Shown one piece after another: positions 1 to 8,768 of a DNA stretch of 64,000 nt. Source of the DNA: Planococcus sp. APC 4015 (GTDB lineage Bacteria > Actinomycetota > Actinomycetes > Actinomycetales > Microbacteriaceae). Location: positions 1 to 64,000 of the forward strand of contig JASDDH010000016.1 of NCBI GenBank assembly GCA_030407505.1, given 5' to 3'. The notes beneath the pieces are model-generated. The model was not told the origin of the DNA and did not search any database. It was given only the letters and a program-made list of their open reading frames with translations. The translations under genes and the position numbers were made by a program. Positions within the stretch are counted from its first letter, which is position 1. Each line of letters opens with the position of its first letter.

Positions 1-809
1 AGAGCGATCCCCACACCCTGGGCCACTCCGAACACCTCGCCGGCGACCGCGACCCCCAGCAGCACGCCCGTCACCGGATTCAGCAGCCCGACGATGCCGA
101 CGACCCCCGGCGAGAGGTGCCGCAGTCCCGCGAACCACGCCACGTAGGCGACCGCCGTGCCGATGAGCGCGACGTACGCGAAGCCGATCGCCGACGTCGC
201 GGTCAGCACGGGTGGCGCGCTCTCCACCAGCAAAGCGGCTGGCACGAGCACGAGCGATCCGCCGACGAGCTGCCACGCGGCCATCGGGAGGGCCGGGATG
301 TCGGATCCCCACCGGGTCGTCAGCACGAAGCCGACCGACGAGGCGAGCATCGCCCCGAGCGAGGCCACGACACCCCAGACGTCCACACCCGCAGCATCGA
401 AGCCGAGCATCACCCCGACGCCGACGAGTCCGACGGTCGCTCCGACGACGGCCGCCGCGCGCGGGCGCCGGTTCAGCAGCAGCCACGCGAACAGCAGCAT
501 GCAGGCCGCTGAGGTCGACATCAGCGTCGCGGCGAGCCCCGACGGAAGCCTCTGCCCGGCGATGTACACGAGCACGAAGAACCCGCCGACGTTGAGCACC
601 CCGAGCACGAGAGATCGCCACCACCACGACCCCGTCGGCAGGCGGCGTGCGATCAGCAGCACGATGATCCCGGCAGGCAGGGCCCGCAGCACGCTCCCCC
701 ACAGCGGGGACTCCGGCGGCAGCATGTTGCGCGTCACGACGTAGGTGCTGCCCCACACGATCGGGGCGATCGCGGTCACGGCGATCCAACGCCAGCGGTT
801 CTCTTCCAT
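1..809 (-). CDS. EamA/DMT-family inner-membrane transporter, 3' end missing
   Basis: About 269 residues are visible and the gene runs off the left edge, so the C-terminus is missing. The protein is a chain of hydrophobic helices in the two-times-five EamA arrangement, opening with MEENRWRWIAVTAIAPIVWG and the G-S-T-Y-V first-helix pattern of drug/metabolite exporters. The substrate cannot be told. The ATG at 809 is chosen because a TAAAGT -10 box (822-817) lies seven bases before it, which fits a leaderless mRNA. It is divergent from a MarR regulator, and the palindrome between them overlaps both -10 boxes, so repression by that regulator is likely. Confidence 0.85.
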   Translation of the reverse strand, partial: MEENRWRWIAVTAIAPIVWGSTYVVTRNMLPPESPLWGSVLRALPAGIIVLLIARRLPTGSWWWRSLVLGVLNVGGFFVLVYIAGQRLPSGLAATLMSTSAACMLLFAWLLLNRRPRAAAVVGATVGLVGVGVMLGFDAAGVDVWGVVASLGAMLASSVGFVLTTRWGSDIPALPMAAWQLVGGSLVLVPAALLVESAPPVLTATSAIGFAYVALIGTAVAYVAWFAGLRHLSPGVVGIVGLLNPVTGVLLGVAVAGEVFGVAQGVGIA

Positions 810-818
810 GGAAGACAC

Positions 819-840
819 TTTACCTTACCGGGAAGATAAA
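819..840. promoter_or_regulatory. Palindromic operator between the EamA and MarR genes
   Basis: An imperfect 22-bp palindrome (TTTAyCTTmCC and its complement, 18 of 22 positions symmetric) sits centrally in the 39-bp divergent gap. It overlaps the leftward -10 box TAAAGT (822-817) and the rightward -10 box TAAACT (837-842). MarR proteins bind 16-20 bp palindromes of this kind and usually repress themselves and the divergent transporter. The palindrome and boxes are seen; the binding partner is inferred. Confidence 0.75.
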
Positions 841-848
841 CTGGTCCG

Positions 849-1355
849 ATGGATGCCGCCCCCCGCCCCGACCGCGTCGCCGAGCTGCAGTCCGAGTGGC
901 GTCGCGAGCGCCCCGACCTCGACCCCTCGCCCCAGGGCGTGATCGGGCGAATGCATCGCGTCGCGCTCGAACTCACCGACCGGCTCGTCGCCGTCTACAG
1001 CGAGTTCGACCTCAGCGAAGGCGAGTTCGACGTGCTCGCCACGCTGCGCCGCACCGGCGCCCCCTACGAGCGCGCGGCCGGCGAACTCGCCGACCACACC
1101 CTGGTCACCACCGGCGGCCTCACCAAGCGCGTCGACCGCCTCGAAGCGCGCGGACTCGTCGAACGGCGGGCCGAGGCATCCGATGCCCGTCGTCGCATCG
1201 TGCGTCTGACTCCCGCAGGGCGCGACCTCATCGACCGGGCGTTCACGGCGCACATCGCCAACGAGCACCGCCTGCTCGCCGAGATCGGCGCGCAGGACGC
1301 CCGTGACCTCGAGGCGATCCTGACGAGATGGCTCGGCGTGCTCGACGAGCGCTGA
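849..1355 (+). CDS. MarR-family transcriptional regulator
   Basis: A 168-residue winged-helix regulator. The core around residues 50-120 has the MarR pattern: LSEGEFDVLATLRRTG, then the recognition helix in VTTGGLTKRVDRLEARGLVERR, then the wing with DARRRIVRLTPAGRDL. It probably represses itself and the divergent EamA transporter in response to an exported small molecule. The ATG at 849 lies six bases after TAAACT, so the message is probably leaderless. It converges on the HNH gene with no gap (TGA at 1353-1355, next stop at 1356). Confidence 0.88.
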   Translation: MDAAPRPDRVAELQSEWRRERPDLDPSPQGVIGRMHRVALELTDRLVAVYSEFDLSEGEFDVLATLRRTGAPYERAAGELADHTLVTTGGLTKRVDRLEARGLVERRAEASDARRRIVRLTPAGRDLIDRAFTAHIANEHRLLAEIGAQDARDLEAILTRWLGVLDER

Positions 1356-1853
1356 TCAGGCGGCGAGCGCCAGGTAGGGCTCCCACCGCGGGTCGGTGCG
1401 CTCCGCGCCCCGCACCGTCCACTGCCCGCCGCGCGGTGGGTGCGGCGCCTGGCGCAGCTCCCACTTCATCTCCTGCGGGGTGCGGTCGCCCTTGATGTTG
1501 TTGCAGCGCAGGCAGCACGCGACGAGGTTCTCCCACGAGTCCTCGCCGCCGCGCGAGCGCGGCTGCACGTGGTCGATCGTCGTCGCCGACCCGCCGCAGT
1601 ACGCGCATCTGTGCCCGTCGCGACGGAGCACGCCGCGTCTGGTGACGGGCACCCGACGACCGCCGGGCACGCGCACGTAGCGCGTCAGCAGGATCACCGC
1701 CGGTCTCTCGTACGAACCACGGGCGGCCCAGACAGGATCACCCTCGACGAGTTCGATCACGGTCGCTTTGTCGTTCATCACGAGCACGAGGGCCCGCTTG
1801 AACGACACGACGGCCAAGGGCTCGTAGCCCGCGTTCAGCACCAAAGTGCGCAT
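1356..1853 (-). CDS. HNH endonuclease family protein
   Basis: This 165-residue protein starts MRTLVLNAGYEPLAVV, typical of a chromosomal HNH family widespread in actinobacteria. The nuclease core is C83-x2-C86, then D94-H95, N109, and C114-x2-C117 with N118-N119: a zinc-knuckle beta-beta-alpha-metal fold. Its cellular role is unknown; the members are stand-alone chromosomal genes rather than restriction enzymes. A Shine-Dalgarno-like GAGGATGAGGA lies directly before the ATG. Upstream on the same strand are three hairpins, the last a terminator, so the gene may have its own promoter or be read through that RNA. Confidence 0.88.
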   Translation of the reverse strand: MRTLVLNAGYEPLAVVSFKRALVLVMNDKATVIELVEGDPVWAARGSYERPAVILLTRYVRVPGGRRVPVTRRGVLRRDGHRCAYCGGSATTIDHVQPRSRGGEDSWENLVACCLRCNNIKGDRTPQEMKWELRQAPHPPRGGQWTVRGAERTDPRWEPYLALAA

Positions 1854-1927
1854 TCCTCATCCTCTCGAACGGCCGGGACGGCTTCCCGGTGGTTCGGTCG
1901 TGACGTTCGAGGAGTGCTCAGGGCACG

Positions 1928-1957
1928 AAAAAGGCGCCGTCTAGTGAAGACAGCGCC
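1928..1957 (-). terminator. Rho-independent terminator
   Basis: A 10-bp stem (1957-1948 with 1942-1933, one G-U pair) and a 5-nt loop are followed by TTTTT (1932-1928) on the minus strand. It ends the candidate RNA and could also stop transcription coming from the M23 peptidase gene about 200 bases upstream. Confidence 0.75.
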
Positions 1958-2054
1958 CAGGCGCCACGGAAGGACCGTGGCATCCACTCGTGCAATGCCG
2001 CAGGACGAGGCGTCCCAGCGCATCCGTGGTTCGGATGCGAGGTGTGCTGCCCAT
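1928..2054 (-). ncRNA. Candidate structured RNA ending in an intrinsic terminator
   Basis: Three perfect or near-perfect hairpins stand in tandem on the minus strand: 8-bp arms 2039-2032/2026-2019 with a 5-nt loop, 7-bp arms 1981-1975/1969-1963, and the terminator stem at 1957-1933 followed by five T. This is the signature of a small RNA or a terminated 5' leader of the HNH gene 75 bases further on. A 37-codon frame (ATG at 2054, TAG at 1943) with a purine-rich stretch before it lies across the structure, but about a third of its codons end in A or T, unlike every real gene nearby. I recognise no Rfam family. The 5' end is not determined. Confidence 0.45.
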
Positions 2055-2163
2055 GGCTCCCTCCGCTTCTCTCAGCGTCGGGATCAGGCTAACCCACGTG
2101 GCAGACACGTGGATCGTTGATGTGTTAACGCGCGGTTGCGTGTCGCCGAACGGATGCTGGGAG

Positions 2164-3063
2164 TCAGCCGGCGTTGGCGACGAGCCAGGCCCACGGGTCG
2201 ACGAGGCCGTTGTTCACGCGCACCTCGAAGTGCAGGTGGTTGGCCGTCGAGCTTCCGGTGCTGCCGACGAGGCCGATGACCTGGCCCGCTTCGACGCTCT
2301 GCCCCGCGACGACCTGACGGCTGCCGTAGGTCATGTGGCCGTAGAGCGTCGAGACGCGCTGGCCGCCGACGACGTGGTCGATGACGACGGCCACGCCGTA
2401 GCCGCCGTAGGACTCCTGCGACGTGCGCACGACACCGGCCGCGGCCGCATAGAGCGGGGTGCCGCCGGGCGCGAGCAGGTCGACGCCCTGGTGGTAGCCC
2501 GAGTCGCCGAGTCCGCGACCCTTCTTGAAGTTCAGGATCGGCCAGCGCACTTCACCGGTACCAGGTGAGACGAGGTTGATGTCGACGGGCACCGACGCCG
2601 ACGCCGACGACGCGGCCGCCTGAGCGCGAGCGCGGGCCGCGGCTGCCGCAGCGGCTGCCTCGGCGGCCTTCTTCTTGTTGATCTCTTCTTCGGTCGTGGC
2701 CGAATAGCTGTCGCGCGTGAGGGTGGTGGCCGTCGCGTCGGAGGCCACGACGAGCGACTGCGCGTCGTCGGAGGCGATCTGCTGGAGCGTCTGGGCGTCG
2801 GCGACCGGCATGCGGGTGGTGGCGGCGTAGGCGGGGATCGCGACGGTGGCGACCAGGCCGCCGACCATCGTGAGGATCACGAGGCTGCGCAGCGGCTTGC
2901 GGATCGACCTCGCGGATCGCGGGGTGCGTGCGACACGGGCGGGTGCAGACGTCTTCGTCTTCACGGCATCGGTCGTCACGGTATGACGGGCACGGTCTCG
3001 TCGGGACGCGCTTGCCGCGTGAACCTGGGGTTCGACCGCGGCGTTGTCGTTCTCTTCAGCCAA
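2164..3063 (-). CDS. Membrane-anchored or secreted M23 metallopeptidase (LytM/peptidoglycan hydrolase type)
   Basis: A 299-residue protein. A basic N-terminus is followed by one hydrophobic segment (about 60-82), an Ala-rich helix (125-155) and a C-terminal M23 domain (170-295). Zinc ligands H191, D195 and H278 (in HLHFE) and catalytic H243 are all present, so it should be an active cell-wall endopeptidase outside the membrane. The start is TTG at 3063, five bases after GGAGG (3073-3069); no ATG fits the frame. Its 240-bp upstream region holds two hairpins and a GTAAC-N6-GTCAC direct repeat resembling MtrA boxes, which control M23 and NlpC/P60 genes in other actinobacteria. Confidence 0.9.
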   Translation of the reverse strand: MAEENDNAAVEPQVHAASASRRDRARHTVTTDAVKTKTSAPARVARTPRSARSIRKPLRSLVILTMVGGLVATVAIPAYAATTRMPVADAQTLQQIASDDAQSLVVASDATATTLTRDSYSATTEEEINKKKAAEAAAAAAAARARAQAAASSASASVPVDINLVSPGTGEVRWPILNFKKGRGLGDSGYHQGVDLLAPGGTPLYAAAAGVVRTSQESYGGYGVAVVIDHVVGGQRVSTLYGHMTYGSRQVVAGQSVEAGQVIGLVGSTGSSTANHLHFEVRVNNGLVDPWAWLVANAG

Positions 3064-3071
3064 ATCATCCT

Positions 3072-3176
3072 CCGGCGCCTCTGCGCCGGGGCGCCTGACT
3101 CGTCAGCACTCGGTGTTCGGGGCACGATGTGCGGGCATCCACGCAGACGACGAGCCGGTGAGGCGATCTGCGTGGA
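3072..3176 (-). other. Hairpins in the 5' leader of the M23 peptidase gene
   Basis: The minus-strand leader contains a perfect 10-bp stem (3176-3167 with 3147-3138, 19-nt loop) and a 7-bp GC stem (3089-3083 with 3078-3072, 4-nt loop) that takes in two bases of the GGAGG ribosome-binding site. The conserved ydaO/c-di-AMP core sequences are absent, so it is not that riboswitch. The function is unknown. Confidence 0.4.
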
Positions 3177-3224
3177 GTCCTTCGGCGCGCTTCTCGCCTG
3201 CGGACCTTCTGAGGCTACCGGATG

Positions 3225-3240
3225 GTAACGAATCTGTCAC
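3225..3240 (+). promoter_or_regulatory. MtrA-like direct repeat upstream of the M23 peptidase
   Basis: GTAAC (3225-3229) and GTCAC (3236-3240) are repeated 11 bp apart, one helical turn, about 165 bases upstream of the peptidase start. MtrA of actinobacteria binds spaced GTAAC-like direct repeats in front of cell-wall hydrolase genes. The repeat is seen; the regulator is an inference. Confidence 0.4.
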
Positions 3241-3305
3241 ATTCACTGTCCGGCACGTGGCTGGGCAAGGTTCCGGCCACCCGCGTTTGCTAGGGGAACG
3301 GCCGG

Positions 3306-4007
3306 TCAGCGGGTCTCGTCGACGAGGAAGATGTGCGACGCGACCTCGATCGGAAGCTCGAGCCCTTCGTCGTTGCCGTGCATCTGCACGAGCACGTAGC
3401 CCTCGTTGTAGCGATAGTCACCGGATGCCCCGGGCAGCACTCCCGCGGCCATGAACTGCTGCAGCAGCTCGGGGTCGACCTGCGCCGGTTCGGCGAGCCG
3501 GCGCACGGTGCCCGTGATGGGGGCGCCGGCGGCGTTGAGTCGCGTGACGAGCCCGACGACGCCCTGCTCGAAGTTGTTCGCCGGCATGTCGCCGAGCTGG
3601 TCGAGACCCGGGATCGGGTTGCCGTACGGCGACTCGGTCGGATGCCCGAGGAGCTCGATCAGGCGGCGCTCGACCTGCTCGCTCATGACGTGCTCCCACC
3701 GGCAGGCCTCGTCGTGCACGTAGGCCCAGTCCAGGCCGATCACGTCGGACAGCAGGCGCTCGGCCAGACGGTGCTTGCGCATCACGTCGACGGCCTTCTG
3801 GCGACCACGGTCGGTGAGTTCGAGCGTGCGGTCTTCGGAGACCACGACGAGCCCGTCGCGCTCCATGCGACCGACCGTCTGCGACACCGTGGGGCCCGAG
3901 TGCCCGAGGCGCTCCGAGATGCGGGCACGCAGCGGCTGGATGTTCTCCTCCTCGAGTTCGAGGATGGTGCGCAGGTACATCTCGGTCGTGTCGATGAGAT
4001 CTGTCAT
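3306..4007 (-). CDS. DtxR/IdeR-family metal-dependent regulator
   Basis: A 233-residue regulator with an N-terminal winged helix (MTDLIDTTEMYLRTILELEE, then SERLGHSGPTVSQTVGRMERDGL), a dimerisation and metal-binding middle (C-R-W-E-H-V-M, ERRLIELLGHP) and a C-terminal SH3-like FeoA-type part (155-233). DtxR proteins bind Fe2+ or Mn2+ and repress uptake genes. The length matches IdeR/DtxR (about 230). A plausible Shine-Dalgarno (GAGGATGAACGC) precedes the ATG. A weak DtxR-like box lies in the divergent gap with serC, suggesting autoregulation. Iron versus manganese cannot be decided here. Confidence 0.9.
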   Translation of the reverse strand: MTDLIDTTEMYLRTILELEEENIQPLRARISERLGHSGPTVSQTVGRMERDGLVVVSEDRTLELTDRGRQKAVDVMRKHRLAERLLSDVIGLDWAYVHDEACRWEHVMSEQVERRLIELLGHPTESPYGNPIPGLDQLGDMPANNFEQGVVGLVTRLNAAGAPITGTVRRLAEPAQVDPELLQQFMAAGVLPGASGDYRYNEGYVLVQMHGNDEGLELPIEVASHIFLVDETR

Positions 4008-4039
4008 GCGTTCATCCTCGCTGGGAGTAAAGAGCCGGG

Positions 4040-5251
<1,212 letters not shown>

Positions 5252-5287
5252 GAGCTGCTCCGCGGCTCCGCGGCCGACGGCGACGAC

Positions 5288-6304
5288 TCAGCGGTCTGAG
5301 TGGTCCTCGTCGGAGTCGTCGTCGTCGGAATCGTCCTCGTCGGAGTCGTCGTCATCCTCGTCGGAGTCGTCGTCATCCTCGGAATCGTCGTCATCCTCGG
5401 AATCGTCTTCGTCGTCCGACTCGTCATCATCGTCGTCTTCGTCGTTCGACTCATCGTCGTCGTCGTCGTCCGACTCGTCATCGTCGTCTTCATCGTCGTC
5501 GTCCGACTCGTCATCGTCGTCGTCCGAGTCATCCTCGTCATCCGAGTCCTCGTCCTCGGGGTCTTCCGACAGCTCGTCGATGTCGACGCCGTCGACGTCG
5601 CCCGCGTGCAGGATGCGCGATCCGTCTTCGTCGAAGTCGACGGCATCCAGGTCATCGGTGTCATCGTCGTCGTCCGACCCGTCATCGAGGTCGGAGTCCT
5701 CTTCGTCGGCGAGCTCGGCCATCGCCGCCTGCGCGGCGTGGTACTCGGCCAGGCGCACGGCCCACGGAGTCCAGTCGGGGGCGACGAGCGCGTCGTCGCT
5801 GGGGAGCAGTTCGACCTCGAGCACCGTCGGGTCGGTGTCGGGGACGTGGGCCAGGCTCACGGTCCAGTACCAGCCGGGGTACCCGGGCATCCGGTTCTCG
5901 AAGCGCAGGGAGACGACCCCGTCGCGCTCGACGCGGTAGCCCGCGGGCTCGCCGATGGTCGAGTGCGCCGTGATCTCGCGAAGCGCCGCGAGGGCGAGGT
6001 CGTGCGAGGCGAGGAGCACCGGGTCGGGATCGGGCGTCACATGCTCGTCGTCGACGTCTGCCGTCACGATGTCGTCGTCGGCGTCCGTCGTCACGATCTC
6101 CTCGACGGCCGCGGGCGACGCGTCCTCGGGATCGCCGTCGGCCGCGGACTCGTCGGGCGATCCGGCGCCGACCGACGCCGACGAGTCGTCGGCATCCGTC
6201 GTCACGTCGACGTCGTCGGGCCCGGCATCCGTAGTCGCATCGAGGACGTCGGCCGCGGCATCCGCCGTCTGATCGGCCTCGCCCGGCTCAGGCGTCGAGT
6301 TCAT
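5288..6304 (-). CDS. DUF3027 protein with a very long acidic tail
   Basis: A 338-residue protein. Residues about 95-185 carry the DUF3027 core (GYRVERDGVVSLRFENRMPG, YPGWYWTVSLAHVP, LLPSDDALVAPDWTPW), an actinobacterial family of unknown function. Residues 1-90 are Asp/Ala/Thr-rich, and 200-338 are almost entirely Asp, Glu and Ser. Its start overlaps the end of the cold-shock gene upstream by 17 bp, so the two are probably translated together. The acidic tail is coded by GTC/GAC-type repeats that could change length by slippage; a histone-like or nucleic-acid-mimicking role is possible but unproven. Confidence 0.85.
   Translation of the reverse strand: MNSTPEPGEADQTADAAADVLDATTDAGPDDVDVTTDADDSSASVGAGSPDESAADGDPEDASPAAVEEIVTTDADDDIVTADVDDEHVTPDPDPVLLASHDLALAALREITAHSTIGEPAGYRVERDGVVSLRFENRMPGYPGWYWTVSLAHVPDTDPTVLEVELLPSDDALVAPDWTPWAVRLAEYHAAQAAMAELADEEDSDLDDGSDDDDDTDDLDAVDFDEDGSRILHAGDVDGVDIDELSEDPEDEDSDDEDDSDDDDDESDDDDEDDDDESDDDDDDESNDEDDDDDESDDEDDSEDDDDSEDDDDSDEDDDDSDEDDSDDDDSDEDHSDR
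5292..5560. repeat. Low-complexity trinucleotide tract coding the Asp/Ser/Glu tail
   Basis: About 270 bases of imperfect GTC/TCG/TCC triplets (plus strand) code the acidic tail of the DUF3027 protein. It is the longest simple-sequence tract seen in the window. Such tracts often vary in copy number between strains. Confidence 0.8.
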
Positions 6305-6671
6305 CGGCGACCTTGCGCAGCACGGCCGCGACCTTCTTGGCGTGGGAGGTGCTCGGGTAGTGGCCTCGGCGCAGGTCGCCGCCGATGCCGTCGAGCAGGC
6401 TCACGAGGTCTTCGACGATGATCGCCATGTCGTCGGCGGGCTTGCGGGAGCGCTTCGCGAGGCTGACCGGCGCTTCGAGCACGCGGATCGACAGCGCCTG
6501 CAGACCGCGCTTGCCGTCGGCGACACCGAACTCGAGGCGCGTTCCGGGCTTGGGCGCCGAGGTTCCCGCGGGCAGAGCCGTCGCGTGCAGGAAGACGTCC
6601 TGGCCGTCATCAGTGGTGATGAAGCCGAACCCCTTCTCTTCGTCGTAGAACCTGACCTTGCCGGTGGGCAT
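6288..6671 (-). CDS. Cold-shock-domain protein with a C-terminal extension
   Basis: The first 65 of 127 residues form a cold-shock domain ([20 protein letters not shown] with RNP motifs GFGFI and VFLHA), binding single-stranded RNA or DNA. The remaining 60 residues are helical (DDMAIIVEDLVSLLDGIGGDL, HAKKVAAVLRKVADEL) and have no counterpart in CspA. Longer CSD proteins of this form occur in actinobacteria beside DUF3027 genes, with which this one overlaps by 17 bp. It is separate from the short cspA-like gene at about 20.2 kb. Confidence 0.88.
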   Translation of the reverse strand: MPTGKVRFYDEEKGFGFITTDDGQDVFLHATALPAGTSAPKPGTRLEFGVADGKRGLQALSIRVLEAPVSLAKRSRKPADDMAIIVEDLVSLLDGIGGDLRRGHYPSTSHAKKVAAVLRKVADELDA

Positions 6672-6782
6672 CGAAACCTCGCTGGGGTGGAGCGCCCGCT
6701 GGCGGGCATGACGGAGCGGGGGTCGAGCGAGCCCCCACCTGTCAGCCTACGCCACGCCGCCCCGGGCGGTAGGCTGAGGCGG

Positions 6783-7052
6783 ATGAGCACACGCACCCCC
6801 GGCGAAGACGTTCCCGTCCGCCGAATCGACCGAATCCTGGCGTTCATGTCGCTCGGTCTGCTCGTGCTGTCGATCGCGTGCTTCTTCGCGATCATGATCG
6901 CCCGCCCGGCCGGGGTCACCGACTTCAGCGAGGGTGTCTGGCCGATCGTCAGCGTCATCGTGTTCGCGGCTCCGGTGATCGCCTTCGCCATGATCCTGTT
7001 CGTGCTCATCTCGAGTTTCGTGCGGCGGTCGCGGGCCAACCGCGGGGGCTGA
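6783..7052 (+). CDS. Small two-helix membrane protein
   Basis: An 89-residue protein with two hydrophobic helices (about 20-42 and 55-78), a charged N-terminus and a basic C-terminus (RRSRANRGG). I do not recognise a family. The ATG is chosen because TAGGCT (6770-6775) lies seven bases before it; longer frames upstream run antisense through the cold-shock gene. Its stop touches the GTG of the helicase-associated gene, so the two are probably co-transcribed. Confidence 0.75.
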   Translation: MSTRTPGEDVPVRRIDRILAFMSLGLLVLSIACFFAIMIARPAGVTDFSEGVWPIVSVIVFAAPVIAFAMILFVLISSFVRRSRANRGG

Positions 7053-8762
7053 GTGGTCTCCGACGAGCGCGCAGTGGCGACGTGGCTCTCGAGCCGCGAT
7101 GACGTCGCGCTCGCCGCGGTGTTCGCCGCACGCGGGGTGTCGACGTCCGCTTCGTGGAACGACTTCTTCGACGCCGCCGCAGCCCTGCTCGATCCGGCAT
7201 CCGTCGATCGGGCGATCTCGCGTCTGCCGCGCACCGCACTGATCGCGCTGGTCGATCCGGATGCCGCGACGTCCGATCTCGTGGCCCCCGAGCTCGCGCT
7301 GCTCGATGAAGCGGGTGCGCCCCTGTCGTCGACGACCGATCGCATCGCCAACTTCGCCCGCCAGCGTCCCGCGGCTTTCGAGCCGCCCGCTGCACCCGTC
7401 GAGCCCGAGAAGGGCGGCGAGGCCGCTGCGGCCGAGCGCGCGTTCACGACCGCCGGCGCCCTCGCCGACCTGCTGCTCGCGAGTCTTCGCACCCCGCTGA
7501 CGCGCACCGGAGCCGGCGCCGTCAGCGCCGTGGACCGCAAGCGGCTCGTGGACGCCCGCATCGTCTCGACGGCCGAGGAGCTCGAAGACCTCGTCACCGC
7601 AGCTGTCGCCGCCGGGCTCGCCCAGGCGGTCGACCGCGAATGGATCGTGACGGATGCCGGCGAGCGCTGGCTCGAGCTCCCCACCGCCGATCGCTGGCGC
7701 ACCGTCATCGAGGGCTTCCTGCGCTCACTGCCCGCGGGCCTGCGGACGGCAGACGGCGGCGTGCTCGACCCTCAGCAGTGGGCCCATGCCTACCCCCTCG
7801 ATCCCGACTGGGCCGAGCGCGCGGCGCGCATCGAACGCATCGCCGTGCTCTGGGGCCTGCGCTCCGAAGACGGCCTCGAACCGAGCTGGACCACCGCGAT
7901 CCGCGCCGGCGCACCCCTCGAGGTCGAGGCGTTCGCCGGCGAACTGCCCGCCGAGATCGACCGCGTGTACCTGCAGGCCGACCTCACCGCGATCGCCCCG
8001 GGACCCCTGGCTCCCGCCCTCGACCTGCGGCTGCGCCGCATCGCGCACCGTGAATCCCGTGCGCAGGCCTCGACCTACCGGTTCACCGCCGAGTCGTTGG
8101 GTGCGGGTGTGGCCGAGGGCGAGTCGGCGGAGTCGATCCGCGAGTTCCTGACCGGACTGTCGCTGAGCGGCATCCCGCAGCCCCTGGACTACCTCATCGA
8201 GAGCACGACGGCTCGGCACGGGCTCGTGCGGGTGCGATCGGATGCCGCCCCCGGCCGCACGCGTGTCGAGAGCACCGACGCGGGCATCCTCAACGCGATC
8301 GCCGTCGACCAGGCGCTGCGCCCCCTCGGGCTCGTGCGCGACGACGGCGCCCTCGTGTCCCGCGTCGCCCGCGAGGCGGTGTTCTGGTCGCTGGCCGACG
8401 CCCGCTACCCCGTCACGGCGCTCGATGAGAACGGCGACCCCGAACCGCTGCACCGCCGCACCCCGGCGCCCGCCGTCGCCCCGCAGCTGTCGGCCGTCGA
8501 GACCTATGCACGCGTGATCGCGGCTCTGCGGTCGACCCACGGCTCGGACGGCGATGCCGCGTGGCTTGGACGCGAACTCGAACAGGCCGTGCGCGCGAAG
8601 TCGACGATCATCGTCGTCGTGCGGCTTCCCGACGGCGTCGAGCGCACCTTCACCCTCGAGGCATCCGGCCTCGGCGGCGGGCGTCTGCGAGGGCGCGACC
8701 GCGCCGCCGACATCGAGCGCACCCTGCCCGTCTCGCATATCGTGAGCGTGCGCGCGGGCTGA
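7053..8762 (+). CDS. Helicase-associated (Helicase_C_3, XPB/Ssl2-like) protein
   Basis: A 569-residue protein of the actinobacterial helicase-associated family. It has no Walker motifs. The N-terminal half is helical and winged-helix-like (SRLPRTALIALVDP, DRKRLVDARIVSTAEELEDLV); the C-terminal region (about 300-490) has the Helicase_C_3 strands, including VYLQADLTAIAPGPLAPAL, YRFTAESL and LDYLIESTTARHGLVRVR. This domain is shared with XPB relatives, and an XPB helicase is coded 700 bases away, so a joint role in DNA repair or remodelling is likely. It starts with GTG directly after the small membrane gene. Confidence 0.85.
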   Translation: MVSDERAVATWLSSRDDVALAAVFAARGVSTSASWNDFFDAAAALLDPASVDRAISRLPRTALIALVDPDAATSDLVAPELALLDEAGAPLSSTTDRIANFARQRPAAFEPPAAPVEPEKGGEAAAAERAFTTAGALADLLLASLRTPLTRTGAGAVSAVDRKRLVDARIVSTAEELEDLVTAAVAAGLAQAVDREWIVTDAGERWLELPTADRWRTVIEGFLRSLPAGLRTADGGVLDPQQWAHAYPLDPDWAERAARIERIAVLWGLRSEDGLEPSWTTAIRAGAPLEVEAFAGELPAEIDRVYLQADLTAIAPGPLAPALDLRLRRIAHRESRAQASTYRFTAESLGAGVAEGESAESIREFLTGLSLSGIPQPLDYLIESTTARHGLVRVRSDAAPGRTRVESTDAGILNAIAVDQALRPLGLVRDDGALVSRVAREAVFWSLADARYPVTALDENGDPEPLHRRTPAPAVAPQLSAVETYARVIAALRSTHGSDGDAAWLGRELEQAVRAKSTIIVVVRLPDGVERTFTLEASGLGGGRLRGRDRAADIERTLPVSHIVSVRAG

Positions 8763-8768
8763 GCCCGG

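Noticed and set aside
1941..2054. A 37-residue protein gene with a good ribosome-binding site
   Set aside because: About a third of its codons end in A or T, unlike neighbouring genes, and the sequence is accounted for by three RNA hairpins. Kept only as a possible leader frame.
3064..3305. A c-di-AMP (ydaO) riboswitch upstream of the M23 peptidase, as found before some actinobacterial cell-wall hydrolases
   Set aside because: The conserved blocks of that riboswitch (the GGGTGAAT and ACCCGACAGCTAAC types) are absent on either strand.
5292..5560. A Val/Ile-rich hydrophobic protein on the plus strand
   Set aside because: It is the antisense of the Asp/Ser/Glu codons of the DUF3027 tail and has no start signal or family match.
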